From positions 1-36,002 of the forward strand of contig VTPM01000005.1 of assembly GCA_008638125.1 (NCBI GenBank): a stretch of DNA of 36,002 nt. The letters are read 5' to 3'. The first letter of the stretch is position 1. Each line of letters starts with the position of its first letter. Positions 33,880 through 36,002 of the stretch are shown here, in pieces. Under the pieces are notes generated by a model. That model saw only the letters and a list, made by a program, of their open reading frames with translations. It was not told where the DNA came from and made no database searches. Position numbers and translations under genes: made by a program. The stretch is from Pelagibacteraceae bacterium (GTDB lineage Bacteria > Pseudomonadota > Alphaproteobacteria > Pelagibacterales > Pelagibacteraceae).

Positions 33880-34537
33880 AGCCAGAACCTCTTATAGTTT
33901 GTAAATATTTAGGATTTTTTGGATTCATTTCTATTTTTTGTCTTAACCTAGTAATCATAACATCAATGGAACGTTCTTGGCTTATATTAGAAATTTCTCC
34001 AATTTGATTTCGCGAGTAGGTTTTACCAGGATTGGATAGCATTTCTATTAAAACTTTTTTTTCAGAATTATTAATTTTACTAATTTTACTTTTTAGTTGA
34101 ATTATCATTTTATTTAAATCAACTTGAGCTTCACCAATTTTATTAATTTTTGTTGTGTCAATTTTAGTATTTTTTTTAATTATATTTTTAATTCTTAATA
34201 ATAATTCTTTTGGTTCAAATGGTTTTCCTAAATAATCATCAGCTCCAAGCTCCAATCCTTGAATTCTGTTTTCAACTTCACCTTTGGCAGTTAAAAGAAT
34301 TATTGGTACGTTTGATTTTTTTTTTATTTCTTGCGTTAATTCAAAACCACTTTGTCCTGGCATCATTACATCTAGTACTATTAGATCAAATTTAAAATAA
34401 CCAAGTCTAATTTTAGCTTCCTCTGCGCTATTTCCAGTTGACACTACGTATCCATTCTCATTGAGATATTCTTTAACTAACTCTCTAATTCTATCATCGT
34501 CATCTACGACCAATATGTGATGTTTATTTTGTTCCAT
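33860..34537 (-). CDS. ompR: OmpR-family response regulator
   Basis: 225-residue regulator. Receiver domain (1-120) with acidic pocket DDDD (12-15), phospho-acceptor Asp56 (VLDVMMPG), Thr83 and Lys105. The C-terminal winged-helix DNA-binding domain (about 128-225) has RSIDVMITRLRQKIEMNP and the end TIRGSGYVL, as in OmpR. It overlaps the downstream kinase by 20 bases and the upstream MarR-family gene by 14 bases. Targets in this genome are unknown. Confidence 0.92.
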   Translation of the reverse strand: MEQNKHHILVVDDDDRIRELVKEYLNENGYVVSTGNSAEEAKIRLGYFKFDLIVLDVMMPGQSGFELTQEIKKKSNVPIILLTAKGEVENRIQGLELGADDYLGKPFEPKELLLRIKNIIKKNTKIDTTKINKIGEAQVDLNKMIIQLKSKISKINNSEKKVLIEMLSNPGKTYSRNQIGEISNISQERSIDVMITRLRQKIEMNPKNPKYLQTIRGSGYVLWIE

Positions 34538-34967
34538 TAATAATTTTATTTAAAACTTCTTTAAACTTTATAACTGAGTCTGGCTCAGAGTTCTTCAAGG
34601 CATTAAATATTCTTTTTTTTTGTGTTTCGTAAATCTTTTCAAAGAAAATTTTACCTTCCTTATCTAAAAATAAATTTTTTCTTCTTGTGTCTTCCTCATC
34701 TTTGATTTGTTTTATCATTTTTGATTTTAATAAATCTCTTAAAACTCTATTTAAACTTTGTTTGGTAATTTTTAATTGATACATTAATTCACCAAGTTGA
34801 GTACCTGGATTTCTTTCAATTAGATTTAATGCCCTTAGATGTGCAGGTCCAAAAGAATTTTTAGCTAGAATTTCTTTAGGATCAGAAAAAGTTTCTCTGT
34901 AAGCATAAAAGAGTAATTGAATAAAATCTTTTATTTGTTCGTCTTTGAGATAGAGCAGTTCTTTCAT
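34524..34967 (-). CDS. MarR-family transcriptional regulator
   Basis: Winged-helix regulator. I start it at ATG 34967 (147 residues, MKELLYLKDEQ); the frame is open to 35021 but the extra 18 residues look unrelated and would run close to ilvE. The core has GPAHLRALNLIERNPG (about 42-57), recognition region LKITKQSLNRVLRDLLKS (about 67-84) and the wing with DEEDTRRKNLFLDKEG (about 92-107), a MarR pattern. It overlaps ompR by 14 bases, so it probably heads a three-gene regulatory operon, and it is divergent from ilvE. No ligand can be inferred. Confidence 0.85.
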   Translation of the reverse strand: MKELLYLKDEQIKDFIQLLFYAYRETFSDPKEILAKNSFGPAHLRALNLIERNPGTQLGELMYQLKITKQSLNRVLRDLLKSKMIKQIKDEEDTRRKNLFLDKEGKIFFEKIYETQKKRIFNALKNSEPDSVIKFKEVLNKIINGTK

Positions 34968-35043
34968 TATTAGTAAGTTATATTGACTTATTGTATTAAG
35001 AAATATACTTTTTTGTAACAAAAAAAATCGATATATTGTTTCT
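34968..35043. promoter_or_regulatory. Divergent control region between marR-type gene and ilvE
   Basis: 76 bases. For ilvE: TTGACT (34983-34988), 15-base spacer, TATACT (35004-35009), good boxes but a short spacer. Downstream are the palindrome TTGTAACAA (35013-35021) and two copies of TATATTG (34979-34985 and 35032-35038), which may be regulator sites. No Shine-Dalgarno sequence precedes ilvE. Confidence 0.35.
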
Positions 35044-35934
35044 ATGGAAATTATCCCTTACGACAAAAGGTCAGGAAAAATTTGGTTTAATGGTGAAAAC
35101 ATTGACTGGTCTAAAGCACAGGTACATTTATTAAGTCACGGTTTGCATTATGCAAGCTGTGTTTTTGAAGGCATTAGAGTTTATGATGGAGAAATTTTTA
35201 AATTAGATCAGCACACTGATAGACTTTTTCATTCTGCAAAAAGAATGGGGATGAATGTTCCCTTCAGCAAGGAAGTAATTAGCGAAGCAACAAAACAAAT
35301 TGTAAATATACAGAAAACGCAGAACGGTTATGTCAGACCAATCATTTGGCGAGGAAGTGAAATGATGGCGATCTCTGCCCAAAAAAATAAAATCAATGTT
35401 GCAATTGCTACTTGGGAGTGGGGTTCTTACTTTGATCCTAAATTAAAATTAGAAGGTATTAGATTAAATATTTCATCATGGCGAAGACCATCACCTGACT
35501 CTGTCCCTTGGGATACAAAAGCCTCAGGGTTGTACATGATTTGCACTCTTTCTAAACATGAAGCAGAGGCAAAAGGATTTATAGACTCTTTGATGTTAGA
35601 CCATCAAGGAAATATTGCTGAGGCAACAGGGGCAAATATATTTTTCAAAAATCAAGCAGGTGAATTGCACACGCCAATACCAGATTCTTTTTTAGATGGA
35701 ATTACAAGAAGATGTATAATTGAGATAGCAAAATCAAAAGGAATTAAAGTTGTAGAAAGAAAAATTAAACCTGAGGAAATGTCAAATTTTGTAGGTTGCT
35801 TTCTAACAGGTACCGCAGCAGAAGTAACGCCAGTTGCAAGCATTGATAATTATAAATTTAAAGTTTGTAATGTAATAACTGACTTGTCAGATAGTTATCA
35901 GGGAATAGTAAGAAAAAAAAGAAACGCTGCTTAA
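35044..35934 (+). CDS. ilvE: Branched-chain amino acid aminotransferase
   Basis: Fold-type IV PLP enzyme that performs the last step of Ile, Leu and Val synthesis. The 296 residues have HGLHYASCVFEGIRVYDG (32-49), Arg60, the PLP-binding Lys159 in WDTKASGLYM, Glu193 in IAEATGANIFF, and FLDGITRRCI (216-225) and FLTGTAAEVTPV (about 262-273). FEGIR is typical of IlvE and not of D-amino acid transaminase. Its stop codon and that of the convergent gene at the right edge share TTAATTAA. Confidence 0.94.
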   Translation: MEIIPYDKRSGKIWFNGENIDWSKAQVHLLSHGLHYASCVFEGIRVYDGEIFKLDQHTDRLFHSAKRMGMNVPFSKEVISEATKQIVNIQKTQNGYVRPIIWRGSEMMAISAQKNKINVAIATWEWGSYFDPKLKLEGIRLNISSWRRPSPDSVPWDTKASGLYMICTLSKHEAEAKGFIDSLMLDHQGNIAEATGANIFFKNQAGELHTPIPDSFLDGITRRCIIEIAKSKGIKVVERKIKPEEMSNFVGCFLTGTAAEVTPVASIDNYKFKVCNVITDLSDSYQGIVRKKRNAA

Positions 35935-36002
35935 TTAATTTTTTTTATTATCCTCACTTATTGCATGGTCTAAACCTCTAGCTAAATAGTCATAGCCTGT
36001 AT
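35935..36002 (-). CDS. C-terminal end of an unidentified gene (partial)
   Basis: Open minus-strand frame from the window edge to a TAA at 35937-35935. It encodes 21 visible C-terminal residues, including GYDYLARGLDHAISED followed by a Lys/Asn end. The composition looks like real protein, and the stop abuts that of ilvE. I do not recognise the family from so few residues. Confidence 0.55.
   Translation of the reverse strand, partial: TGYDYLARGLDHAISEDNKKN

Noticed and set aside
35931-35938. TTAATTAA as a regulatory palindrome
   Set aside because: It is explained by the two opposed TAA stop codons of ilvE and the neighbouring gene.
1-36002. CRISPR arrays, insertion sequences, integrases, toxin-antitoxin or phage-defence genes
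   Set aside because: I looked for spaced repeats, transposase motifs and small paired operons on both strands and found none; ccrM has no restriction partner.

Overview
The window looks like a piece of a streamlined, AT-rich alphaproteobacterial chromosome, most likely marine SAR11 (Pelagibacterales) or a close relative. By eye GC is about 30%, genes are packed with overlaps of a few bases, and Shine-Dalgarno sequences are rare. The gene set includes proteorhodopsin with a full beta-carotene-to-retinal pathway, CcrM, a fused-type cytochrome b and the split F0/F1 arrangement usual in alphaproteobacteria. I see no insertion sequence, phage gene, CRISPR array or rRNA.

Layout. 1-4576 (minus): a coupled retinal operon crtI-crtB-crtY-blh running into ispH, which is cut by the window edge. 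4629-5819 (plus): a two-motif CDGSH iron-sulfur protein and a green-type proteorhodopsin followed by a strong terminator. 5889-11762 (minus): dciA, a DsbA-like lipoprotein gene, a short smc, then the F0 operon atpI-atpB-atpE-b'-b. 11757-13906 (plus): mutY and a flavin monooxygenase. 13883-16314 (minus): udg, rnhB, ccrM, with an elaborate GANTC-bearing inverted repeat at the ccrM start. 16327-18872 (plus): a TPR protein and ispE. 18922-20373 (minus): selO. 20552-21917 (plus): tRNA-Gln(UUG) directly joined to the CCA-adding enzyme gene. 21897-23656 (minus): trmL, hemF, greA. 23744-26299 (plus): petABC, the cytochrome bc1 complex. 26276-32293 (minus): lgt-midA-pgeF-prs-rplY-pth-ychF. 32346-32582 (plus): ubiK. 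32560-34967 (minus): marR-ompR-envZ-type regulators. 35044-35934 (plus): ilvE. The right edge holds the tail of an unidentified minus-strand gene.

How the genes work together. The first 12 kb joins light capture (retinal synthesis and proteorhodopsin) to the membrane sector of ATP synthase, which uses the proton gradient that proteorhodopsin and bc1 build. IspE and IspH belong to the MEP pathway that feeds carotenoid and retinal synthesis; the GGPP synthase gene is not in this window. Genome maintenance genes (smc, dciA, mutY, udg, rnhB, ccrM) cluster in the middle.

No clearly new multi-gene system is visible: nearly every gene belongs to a known family. The most unusual signals are (1) a nested inverted repeat carrying two CcrM sites across the ccrM promoter and start codon, (2) an SMC protein of only 814 residues with no recognisable hinge, (3) a family-4-like uracil-DNA glycosylase that has lost three of its four cluster cysteines, (4) the 5-base junction between tRNA-Gln and cca, and (5) repeated 21-24 base overlaps at convergent gene ends.
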